This document shows positions 1 through 4,319 of a DNA stretch of 6,967 nucleotides, piece after piece (the first letter of the stretch is position 1; every line of letters begins with the position of its first letter). The stretch covers positions 1 through 6,967 of the forward strand of contig JAFUWR010000094.1 of the NCBI GenBank assembly GCA_017471125.1, read 5' to 3'. Made by a program: the position numbers and the translations under genes. The notes under the pieces were generated by a model. It was not told where the DNA came from, did not search any database, and saw only the letters and a program-made list of their open reading frames with translations. This DNA comes from Clostridia bacterium (GTDB lineage Bacteria > Bacillota > Clostridia > Christensenellales > Aristaeellaceae).

Positions 1-10
1 AAAGGCGTAG

Positions 11-61
11 GGGCGCTGCCCCCAGCGCCCGTTATCCCGTAGGGGCGGCGTTGCGCCGCCC
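11..61. repeat. Two tandem GTAGGGGC-type palindromes
   Basis: Two short perfect hairpins lie in tandem. The first pairs 11-18 with 23-30 (GGGCGCTG/CAGCGCCC, loop CCCC) and the second pairs 43-50 with 54-61 (GGGCGGCG/CGCCGCCC, loop TTG). Each is preceded by GTAG and followed by CCG or CGC, so they look like two members of one repeat family with compensating changes in the stems. A weaker member lies on the other strand at 4436-4456. Their role is unknown. They sit downstream of the minus-strand membrane-protein gene, beyond its terminator. Confidence 0.65.
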
Positions 62-63
62 GC

Positions 64-94
64 AAAAAGGAGAGCGGGTGATGACCCGCTCCCC
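64..94 (-). terminator. Rho-independent terminator of the small membrane-protein gene
   Basis: An 8-bp perfect stem (72-79 GAGCGGGT with 84-91 ACCCGCTC, loop GATG) can be lengthened by two G-C pairs beyond one mismatch. Read on the minus strand, the stem runs directly into TCC and then five T (plus-strand A-tract 64-68). It lies about 20 bp past the stop codon of the gene ending at 114. Confidence 0.75.
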
Positions 95-113
95 GATCTG
101 CGAAAATGGTCCG

Positions 114-452
114 CTACCCTTCTGCTGCCTGCTTCTGGTCCCGTCGTCGCTCCTCGCCCATGCGCCTAAGCGCGTCGGCGTGGTACTGGGTGTCCTCGGT
201 GTTGTGGCGCACGGCCTCGGTGTCCTCGATGAGCTTGCCGAACCCATAGGTGAACAGCGCGCTCACCCAGGAGCAGAGACAGCCCAGCGCCCCGGCCAGC
301 AGTCCGTAGAGGAACACGGAGAACCCTCCCATCCCGCTGGAGCCGCCGCCGGTGATCCAGATGCTTATCATGGCGATGCCGGAGAGCACGACGCCGATCA
401 GGAAGATCAGCCTCGCCAGCGTCCGGATCTTGCCGCCGATATTCTCAAACAT
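114..452 (-). CDS. Small two-helix membrane protein with charged C-terminal tail
   Basis: This 112-aa protein has an amphipathic N-terminus (MFENIGGKIRTLA) and two hydrophobic segments at about residues 12-33 and 45-69, joined by a Gly/Ser-rich loop. The tail (about 72-112) is hydrophilic and charged, and may be helical or coiled-coil. There is no signal peptidase site and no catalytic motif. The start is set by a good ribosome site (AAAGGAGA) 6-7 bp before the ATG. A near-perfect promoter (488-516) and a terminator (64-94) make it a single-gene unit. The N-terminal motif followed by a YGFGxLIEDT stretch after the second helix resembles small membrane proteins of unknown function that I recall in Clostridia. 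I cannot assign a role. Two helices with a cytosolic tail fit a small scaffold or sensor, but that is speculation. Confidence 0.8.
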   Translation of the reverse strand: MFENIGGKIRTLARLIFLIGVVLSGIAMISIWITGGGSSGMGGFSVFLYGLLAGALGCLCSWVSALFTYGFGKLIEDTEAVRHNTEDTQYHADALRRMGEERRRDQKQAAEG

Positions 453-487
453 GGTCGCATCTCCTTTACTTGAATATATGCAACCAT

Positions 488-516
488 ATTATACAATTTA
501 TTCAAAGATTTGTCAA
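488..516 (-). promoter_or_regulatory. Consensus sigma-A promoter for the small membrane protein
   Basis: On the minus strand a TTGACA -35 (511-516) and a TATAAT -10 (488-493) are separated by exactly 17 bp of AT-rich DNA. Both hexamers are perfect matches. The start site should fall about 30 bp before the ATG at 452. Such a strong promoter suggests steady high transcription unless it is repressed. Confidence 0.85.
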
Positions 517-550
517 CGATATTTAATATCTTATTGCAAAAATGAAATAT

Positions 551-604
551 AATTGCGAATAATAATGCGGGATCCCGAAGGATACCGCATTATTATTTGC
601 AATT
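551..604 (-). terminator. Long UUCG-capped terminator of the metal operon
   Basis: Arms 551-570 and 585-604 are 20-nt inverted repeats with one non-Watson-Crick pair. Inside them, four more base pairs (ATCC/GGAT) close a CUUCGG-type tetraloop when read on the minus strand. The outer stem is A/T-rich (AATAATAAT/ATTATTATT), giving an A-tract before and a T-rich run after the GC core, and more T-rich sequence follows at 540-550. The right arm overlaps the stop codon of the 75-aa gene at 603-605. It ends the three-gene minus-strand operon and separates it from the membrane-protein promoter. Confidence 0.8.
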
Positions 605-830
605 AGATCCGTGTGAACAAAAACTTCTGGGTCATGCCGCTGCAATCGGCGAACACGGTCAGGTTGTCGTCGTCCCGGACCTCCACGGTCAGCTCGGCCT
701 TGTCGGCCTTGAGCAGGGTCTTGACGTAGGCCACCGGGTCGTCGGTCTCCACCTCGTCGAAGAACACGTCCCGCATCTGGTTGCCGGAGCAGCTATTTTG
801 GATCTCGCGGACGACTTCGTATTCGGCCAA
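603..830 (-). CDS. Unrecognised 75-aa protein linked to CooT (TTG start)
   Basis: I do not recognise this family with certainty. The protein is small and acidic, without membrane segments. It has two Cys-Ser-Gly motifs: residues 14-16 in a context NSCSGNQMRD and 63-65 in a context ADCSGMTQKF. The middle is alpha/beta-like (DPVAYVKTLLK helix, LTVEVRD strand). The start is a TTG at 828-830 because the ribosome site GGGAGGGG (836-843) sits just upstream and the next in-frame ATG lies deep inside cooT. It follows cooT by 14 bp and shares its promoter and the 551-604 terminator. From context only, it may be a partner in nickel handling, with the two Cys residues as possible ligands. Confidence 0.78.
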   Translation of the reverse strand: MAEYEVVREIQNSCSGNQMRDVFFDEVETDDPVAYVKTLLKADKAELTVEVRDDDNLTVFADCSGMTQKFLFTRI

Positions 831-835
831 GGCTA

Positions 836-843
836 CCCCTCCC
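836..843 (-). promoter_or_regulatory. Ribosome site fixing the TTG start of the 75-aa gene
   Basis: On the minus strand GGGAGGGG begins one base after the cooT stop codon (TGA, 845-847) and lies 5-7 bp before the TTG at 828-830. This spacing supports TTG as the real start and implies translation coupled to cooT. Confidence 0.75.
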
Positions 844-844
844 G

Positions 845-1036
845 TCACGCCAGCGGCCGCACCACGACGGTGCCGCCGGTCAGGTCCGCGGAGGCGATCT
901 CGCCCTTGATGCGCTCCTCGCGGCCCATGATGTCGGTCAGGGTGACCACGCCGTCGGCGCACTCGATCAGCATGACGTTCTTGAGCACCTCGTTCTCCGG
1001 GCGCTTCTCGAGCTTATATACGGTGGATAGACACAT
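845..1036 (-). CDS. cooT: CooT-like small nickel-binding protein
   Basis: This 63-aa protein begins MCLSTVY and matches the CooT family in length, start and layout: Cys at position 2, a run of short beta strands (NVMLIECADGVVTLTDIMGREERIKGEIASADL) and a hydrophobic C-terminal strand (GTVVVRPL). In Rhodospirillum rubrum CooT is a dimer that binds nickel through Cys2 and helps mature carbon monoxide dehydrogenase. Many CooT-like proteins occur in genomes where the client enzyme is unclear. No CODH, hydrogenase or urease gene is in this window, so the client is unknown. The ribosome site AAGGAGG lies 8 bp before the ATG. It is the middle gene of the operon, 16 bp after the His-rich gene. Confidence 0.85.
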   Translation of the reverse strand: MCLSTVYKLEKRPENEVLKNVMLIECADGVVTLTDIMGREERIKGEIASADLTGGTVVVRPLA

Positions 1037-1052
1037 ATCGGTTCCCTCCTTG

Positions 1053-1571
1053 TCATTGGGGCGGGGTCAGCGCAGCCAGCACGGTGGACAGCCGCATGTT
1101 GCCCTTTTCAAAGTCGGACACGGCCTGCATGACCTGCTCGTAGGCGGTAGCGTCGCCCATCTCCCGGAGCCTGCCGGCCAGCTGCGCCAGCTCGTTGGCG
1201 TGGGAGGTGTTGTGGCCCACCATGTAGCGCATCAGCGCGATGATCTCGGCCTTGGGGTCCTGGTCGCAGCCTGCGCAGTCGGAGCCGCAGCCCGCCGCCT
1301 TGGCAGGACAGCCGTGGGGATGCTCGTGGGGATGCGGGTGCCCGTGGGGATGGTCGTGGCCGTGGGTGTGCTCGTGCTCGCCCTCGTGGACGTGCTCGTG
1401 GCTGTGCTCGTGGTCGTGGGGATGGGTGTGGGTCGTGCCGTCGGCGTGGGTGTGCGGGTGCTCGTGGGTGTGGGTGTGGACGTGCTCGTGCTCCCCGTCG
1501 TGGCTGTGCTGGTGCTCGTGCTCGCCGCCGTAGGCGTGGGCGTGCATATCATCGTGCTCGTGCATGGTCAT
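1053..1571 (-). CDS. His-rich metal-binding protein with C-terminal helical domain
   Basis: This 172-aa protein has three parts. Residues 1-86 hold 35 histidines, mostly as alternating H-x with Glu, Asp, Thr and Pro. Residues 88-102 hold four cysteines in the spacing C-x6-C-x3-C-x2-C. Residues about 107-168 form a predicted helical domain with HNTSH (120-124). There is no signal peptide or membrane helix, so it should be cytosolic. His-rich tails of this kind in HypB, SlyD and Hpn-like proteins store or deliver nickel, and may also bind Co or Zn. I recall similar His-rich plus helical-domain proteins being labelled 'cobalt transporter', which the absence of membrane segments does not support. 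The ATG at 1569-1571 is chosen for its AAAGGA ribosome site. A second ATG two codons on (1563-1565) is possible. It is the first gene of the operon, with cooT 16 bp downstream. Confidence 0.85.
   Translation of the reverse strand: MTMHEHDDMHAHAYGGEHEHQHSHDGEHEHVHTHTHEHPHTHADGTTHTHPHDHEHSHEHVHEGEHEHTHGHDHPHGHPHPHEHPHGCPAKAAGCGSDCAGCDQDPKAEIIALMRYMVGHNTSHANELAQLAGRLREMGDATAYEQVMQAVSDFEKGNMRLSTVLAALTPPQ
1314..1571. repeat. Low-complexity DNA encoding the His-rich tail
   Basis: The coding strand is a run of CAC/CAT codons alternating with GAG, GAC, ACC and CCC. On the plus strand this reads as endless GTG-CTC-GTG words. The repeat is degenerate, with no fixed unit length, and keeps the reading frame throughout. 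It produces long open frames on the opposite strand and in shifted frames, which are artefacts. The tract is a likely site for slippage, so tail length may differ between strains. Confidence 0.85.
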
Positions 1572-1604
1572 CTTTCATCCTTTCAATGTCAGGTTCTTGG
1601 AGAC

Positions 1605-1633
1605 ATTATACCGCATGCGCCCCGTTTTGTCAA
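1605..1633 (-). promoter_or_regulatory. Consensus sigma-A promoter of the metal operon
   Basis: On the minus strand there is a perfect TTGACA (1628-1633) and a perfect TATAAT (1605-1610) with a 17-bp spacer. The transcript would start near 1598, about 27 bp before the His-rich gene. A promoter this strong driving a metal-buffer operon is normally held down by a repressor. The CsoR-family gene read away from the same region is the obvious candidate. Confidence 0.88.
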
Positions 1634-1643
1634 AAAATATGCC

Positions 1644-1660
1644 ATCCCCTCCCGGGGGAT
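1644..1660. promoter_or_regulatory. Candidate CsoR/InrS-type operator
   Basis: A 17-bp dyad has perfect 6-bp arms, ATCCCC and GGGGAT, around a 5-bp centre (TCCCG). C/G tracts flanked by A/T inverted repeats are the known operator style of the CsoR/RcnR family. It lies between the divergent promoters, 10 bp upstream of the metal-operon -35 and about 48 bp upstream of the regulator's -35. The assignment is by style and place only. Position upstream of -35, rather than over the promoter, is not ideal for simple repression. Confidence 0.45.
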
Positions 1661-1693
1661 AAAAACAAACATTTATATTCATCTTAACCATTG

Positions 1694-1708
1694 TGGCCGT
1701 CCCGGCCA
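1694..1708. promoter_or_regulatory. Palindrome abutting the regulator's -35 box
   Basis: TGGCCG and CGGCCA (1694-1699 and 1703-1708) form a perfect 6-bp inverted repeat around TCC. It touches the -35 hexamer of the repressor gene. It could be a second operator for autoregulation or a different factor's site. Its arms lack the pure G or C tract typical of CsoR-family sites. Confidence 0.3.
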
Positions 1709-1737
1709 TTGAAAACCGGGTCGGCGTGGGTTAAAAT
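1709..1737 (+). promoter_or_regulatory. Promoter of the CsoR-family repressor gene
   Basis: TTGAAA (1709-1714) and TAAAAT (1732-1737) are separated by 17 bp. Both hexamers match consensus at five of six positions. The start site would be near 1744, only about 12 bp before the ATG at 1757, so the leader would be very short. Confidence 0.6.
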
Positions 1738-1756
1738 GATAGCGAGGTGAACGCGA

Positions 1757-2107
1757 ATGTCTGCCGAGCATGACCACATCCACGACCACGAATACATGCA
1801 CGCCCACAACATCCCCCATACGCACGGTCCCCACGGCCACACCCACTCCCACGAGCACACCAAGGCCGTGCTGAACCGGCTGTCCCGGGCCATCGGCCAC
1901 CTGCAATCCGTGCGCACGATGGTGGAGGAGGGGCGCGACTGCTCCGAGGTGCTGATCCAGATCGCCGCGGTGCGCTCCGCCATCGACAACACCGGCAAGC
2001 TCATCCTCCAGGACCACCTGAAGCACTGCATCGTGGACGCCGCCGCCGAGGGCGACCAGCAGGCCATAGAAGATCTCTGCCAGGCCATCGACAAGTATAT
2101 GAAATAA
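1757..2107 (+). CDS. CsoR/RcnR/InrS-family metal-sensing repressor
   Basis: This 116-aa protein has a His-rich N-terminal tail (13 His within residues 5-34) followed by the all-helical DUF156/CsoR-type domain (about 36-116). The family ligands are visible: Cys62, then His87 (25 on) and Cys91 (29 on), the same spacing as Cys36/His61/Cys65 of M. tuberculosis CsoR. His30 lies 32 residues before Cys62, the same offset as His3-Cys35 in RcnR and His21-Cys53 in InrS. The set His-Cys-His-Cys is that of the nickel sensor InrS, so nickel (or cobalt) sensing is favoured over copper. Apo-protein tetramers bind DNA and metal releases them. It is read away from the nickel operon. GAGGTGA before the ATG serves as ribosome site. 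Copper remains possible because Cys-His-Cys also fits CsoR. Confidence 0.88.
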   Translation: MSAEHDHIHDHEYMHAHNIPHTHGPHGHTHSHEHTKAVLNRLSRAIGHLQSVRTMVEEGRDCSEVLIQIAAVRSAIDNTGKLILQDHLKHCIVDAAAEGDQQAIEDLCQAIDKYMK

Positions 2108-2114
2108 ATGCACC

Positions 2115-2137
2115 TGTTGGAATGTTAAATTCCAATA
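2115..2137 (+). terminator. Possible weak terminator after the repressor gene
   Basis: TTGGAAT (2117-2123) and ATTCCAA (2129-2135) form a perfect 7-bp hairpin with loop GTTAA, extendable by a G-T and a T-A pair. It begins 8 bp after the stop codon. The stem is A/T-rich and no T-tract follows, so termination may be weak and read-through into the folT leader is possible. Confidence 0.35.
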
Positions 2138-2142
2138 AACAA

Positions 2143-2171
2143 TTGCATCTTTCCGCCATTCGCGTTATAAT
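2143..2171 (+). promoter_or_regulatory. Likely promoter of the folT-folC operon
   Basis: TTGCAT (2143-2148) and a perfect TATAAT (2166-2171) are spaced by 17 bp. The -35 matches only at TTG. The -10 lies in the loop of a TTCGCGT/ACGCGAA inverted repeat (2159-2165 and 2174-2180). Initiation near 2178 would give a leader of about 267 nt, long enough for both structured elements that follow. Confidence 0.55.
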
Positions 2172-2196
2172 GTACGCGAACGGAGGGTGAGCGCGA

Positions 2197-2240
2197 GAGG
2201 CTGACGAGCATAGATGCAAGGGCCCGTCAAATCATGCCTC
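2197..2240 (+). ncRNA. Unassigned structured element in the folT leader
   Basis: The RNA can form a coaxial helix. GAGGC (2197-2201) pairs with GCCTC (2236-2240), and the adjoining TGACG (2202-2206) pairs with CGTCA (2225-2229), leaving a 6-nt bulge (AATCAT) on one side and an 18-nt loop. A further GCAT/ATGC self-complement lies in the loop. It sits upstream of the THF riboswitch and is not part of that fold. I do not recognise it as a known riboswitch or T-box. It may be a leader domain, or chance pairing in GC-rich sequence. Confidence 0.35.
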
Positions 2241-2260
2241 GGCCAAAGGACACGGTTACT

Positions 2261-2368
2261 GATCGTATGAGTAGGAATGGCGCGTCAAGTACCGGCGGAT
2301 GGGAGGTTGCCGCCGGGCGAAGGAGCGATACGCTCCGCGGTGCCATTATCGCATCCGCTAACACGATC
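2261..2368 (+). promoter_or_regulatory. Tetrahydrofolate (THF) riboswitch aptamer
   Basis: All helices of the THF aptamer can be drawn. P1 is GATCGT/ACGATC (2261-2266 with 2363-2368), P2 is AATGGC/GCCATT (2275-2280 with 2342-2347), P3 is CCGGC/GCCGG (2292-2296 with 2312-2316, up to 7 bp), and P4 is GGAGCG/CGCTCC (2322-2327 with 2331-2336). Conserved words are present: GAGTAG after P1, GCGTCAAGT after P2, ATGGGA in loop 3, GCGGTG before the P2 return, and GCATCCGCT before P1 closes. A GGATG/CATCC pairing (2297-2301 with 2352-2356) can form the expected pseudoknot. It precedes folT, the usual place for this riboswitch. Folate binding is known to lower expression of such genes. Confidence 0.92.
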
Positions 2369-2373
2369 GAGGG

Positions 2374-2444
2374 GCCCATACTGCTCATGTGGGCACGGGA
2401 AAGCTGAATGACACAACCTCCTCCAACAGAATGGAGGCTTTTTT
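2374..2444 (+). promoter_or_regulatory. Riboswitch expression platform that hides the folT ribosome site
   Basis: After the aptamer comes a spacer hairpin (GCCCA 2374-2378 with TGGGC 2390-2394), then CCTCCTCC (2417-2424) facing the folT ribosome site GGAGG (2433-2437). CCTCC at 2420-2424 pairs perfectly with GGAGG over an 8-nt loop, and six T follow (2439-2444) before the ATG at 2445. The hairpin can therefore act as a sequestering stem. With its T-tract it also resembles a short terminator, though 5 bp is short. Translational control is the simpler reading because the ribosome site itself is in the stem. Confidence 0.75.
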
Positions 2445-3023
2445 ATGCGCAAATATACTACCAAGATGCTGGTCACGCTGGCCCTGCTGTCGGCCATCGG
2501 CGTGGTGCTGGCCCGTTTCATCGTCCCCATGCCGAACCCCTACATGCGCTTTTCCATCGAGGCCGTGCCCTTCATCGTGGCGGGCTACCTCTACGGGCCG
2601 GTGCCGGGAGCCCTGGTGGGCTTCGTGGCGGACTTCGTGGGCTGCCTGTTCTCGGGCTATGGCTACAATCCCGTGTTCGCCGTGCCGCCGGTGCTGATCG
2701 GCCTGTGCGCGGGGCTGCTGCGGCACCTGCTCTACAAGAAGGTCGGCTATCTCCGCATCCTGGGGACGTTCTTCCCCGCGGTGGTGGTCGGCTCCATCCT
2801 CTGGCAGAGCTACTGGCTCTCCTTCTTCTACGGAAGCCACTCGGTCTGGTGGTTCCTGGGCACCCGGTCCATCCAGTTCGTGGTCACCTCGCTGGTGAAC
2901 GCCGCGGTCATCCTGGGCCTGTTCAAGAGCCACGTGTTCGACACGCTGCACCTGTGGCCGCCGGTCTCCATGAAGGACGCGGACATCCCCGCGCAACAAA
3001 TCGCTGAAAGAGTCGTGAAGTAA
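2445..3023 (+). CDS. folT: ECF transporter substrate-binding subunit for folate (FolT)
   Basis: This 192-aa protein is hydrophobic, with about six membrane segments (roughly 8-28, 38-52, 55-72, 80-97, 107-128, 142-161), the size and fold of an ECF S component. An AxxxA motif (Ala13, Ala17) in helix 1 is the known contact to the EcfT coupling protein. MRFSIEAVPFIVAGYLYGP (34-52) matches the FolT/ThiT-type pattern, and the THF riboswitch plus downstream folC settle folate as substrate. No ecfA or ecfT gene is nearby, so it is a group II ECF transporter sharing an energy module encoded elsewhere. The start is the ATG at 2445, preceded by GGAGG at 7 bp. Its stop codon is 2 bp from folC. Confidence 0.9.
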   Translation: MRKYTTKMLVTLALLSAIGVVLARFIVPMPNPYMRFSIEAVPFIVAGYLYGPVPGALVGFVADFVGCLFSGYGYNPVFAVPPVLIGLCAGLLRHLLYKKVGYLRILGTFFPAVVVGSILWQSYWLSFFYGSHSVWWFLGTRSIQFVVTSLVNAAVILGLFKSHVFDTLHLWPPVSMKDADIPAQQIAERVVK

Positions 3024-3025
3024 AA

Positions 3026-4318
3026 ATGAACATTGAGGAAGCGCTGCGATACATCCACGGCGTGAGCTGGCTGGGCACCATCCCCGGCCTGGAGCGCGAG
3101 CTGGAGCTGCTCCACCGCATCGGCGACCCGCACAAGGGCATGAAGTATGTCCACGTGGCGGGCACCAACGGCAAGGGCTCCACCGCCGCGATGCTGCAAA
3201 ACATACTGACCCGGGCGGGTTACAGGACCGGCCTGTACACGTCGCCCTACATCATCCGCTTCAACGAGCGCATCCAGGTGGACGGCGCGCAGATCTCCGA
3301 CGAGGAGGTCTGCGCGCTGACCGAGTTCGTGAAGCCCCACGCCGAGGCCATGGCCGACCACCCCTCGGAGTTCGAGATCGTCACCGCCATCGGCTTTGAG
3401 TACTTCAAGCGCCAGAAGTGCGACATCGTGGTGCTCGAGGTGGGCATGGGCGGCGAGTGGGACGCCACCAACGTCATCGAGGACAATGAGTGCGCCGTCA
3501 TCGTGAACATCGGCCTGGACCACACCGAGGTGCTGGGCGACACCATCGAGAAGATCGCGCTGACCAAGTCCGGCGTGGTGAAGAAGGGCTGCCCCTGCGT
3601 CATCTATCGGCAGGAACCGTCGGTGGAGCAGGTGTTCCGGGAGGTCTGCCAAAAGCAGGGCGCGCCGTTCCACCTGGCCGACTTCGACAGCCTGCGGCCT
3701 GTGTTTTCCGGCCTCGACGGGCAGCGCTTCGACTGGGGCGACATGAAGGACATCCGCCTGCCGCTGCTGGGCGAGCACCAGTTGAAGAACGCCAGCAACG
3801 TGCTGAGCGCCGTCGAGGTGCTGCGGGGCAGGGGATGGGCTATCCCAGAGGCCGCCGTGCGCGAGGGCCTCGCCACCGTGGACTGGCCGGGGCGGTTCCA
3901 GCTCATGGCGCAAAGGCCGCTGTTCATCATCGACGGCGGGCACAACCCCCAGTGCCTCGAGGCGCTGGAGGACGCCATAAGGACCTACCTGCCCGGGCGG
4001 GAGCTGGTGTTTTTGAACGGCTGCATGGCCGACAAGGACTACGGCGACATGTTCAATCGGCTCAAGCCCTTCGCCCGCGAGTTCGTCACCGTCACGCCCG
4101 CCAATCCCCGGGCGCTGTCGGCGCGGGCGTTGAGCGACTATATCCGCGAACACCTCGACGCGCCTGCCACCCCCTGCGACACCGTGGCCGGGGGCGTGCG
4201 GACGGCGGTGGAGAAGGCCGGGCCGGACGGCGTGGTCTGCGCCTGCGGCTCGCTGTACATGCTGGGCGAGATCGTGGCCGAGCTCGAGGCGATGAAGGCG
4301 CGGGGAGAGATACAATGA
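3026..4318 (+). CDS. folC: Folylpolyglutamate synthase / dihydrofolate synthase (FolC)
   Basis: This 430-aa Mur-ligase-family enzyme adds glutamate to folates using ATP, trapping them in the cytosol. Some family members also make dihydrofolate from dihydropteroate. Landmarks in order are the P-loop GTNGKGST (46-53), TSPY and FNERI after it, VGMGGEWDATNV, NIGLDHTEVLG, the KSG motif where most relatives have KAG, GEHQLKNASN, WPGRFQ, DGGHNP (often DGAHNP) and the late MADKDY motif. Length is normal for the family. It starts 2 bp after folT with only a weak ribosome site in the end of folT (GTGAAG), so translation is probably coupled. Pairing with folT fits a salvage route in which imported folate is kept by polyglutamylation. 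Whether it also has dihydrofolate synthase activity cannot be told from sequence. Confidence 0.93.
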   Translation: MNIEEALRYIHGVSWLGTIPGLERELELLHRIGDPHKGMKYVHVAGTNGKGSTAAMLQNILTRAGYRTGLYTSPYIIRFNERIQVDGAQISDEEVCALTEFVKPHAEAMADHPSEFEIVTAIGFEYFKRQKCDIVVLEVGMGGEWDATNVIEDNECAVIVNIGLDHTEVLGDTIEKIALTKSGVVKKGCPCVIYRQEPSVEQVFREVCQKQGAPFHLADFDSLRPVFSGLDGQRFDWGDMKDIRLPLLGEHQLKNASNVLSAVEVLRGRGWAIPEAAVREGLATVDWPGRFQLMAQRPLFIIDGGHNPQCLEALEDAIRTYLPGRELVFLNGCMADKDYGDMFNRLKPFAREFVTVTPANPRALSARALSDYIREHLDAPATPCDTVAGGVRTAVEKAGPDGVVCACGSLYMLGEIVAELEAMKARGEIQ

Positions 4319-4319
4319 G

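Noticed and set aside
51..473. Long plus-strand open frame (140 codons) over the first gene
   Set aside because: It is antisense to the membrane-protein gene, begins inside a hairpin and has no protein-like pattern. The minus-strand gene has a promoter, ribosome site, membrane helices and terminator.
603..962. Extended 119-codon version of the 75-aa gene starting from an ATG inside cooT
   Set aside because: The extension would be an Arg/Gly-rich shadow of the cooT reading frame. The TTG at 828-830 has a well-placed ribosome site just after the cooT stop.
1240..1533. Trp/Cys-rich and Thr/Ser/Pro-rich open frames opposite or shifted from the His-rich gene
   Set aside because: These are by-products of the codon repeat. 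They have no start signals and implausible composition.
1232..1571. CRISPR-like or satellite array
   Set aside because: Words recur, but there is no fixed repeat-spacer unit. The pattern is explained by alternating His codons in one reading frame.
2178..2260. Identity of the extra leader as a T-box, cobalamin, c-di-GMP or guanidine riboswitch
   Set aside because: None of the hallmark words of those classes as I know them is present, so it is left unassigned.
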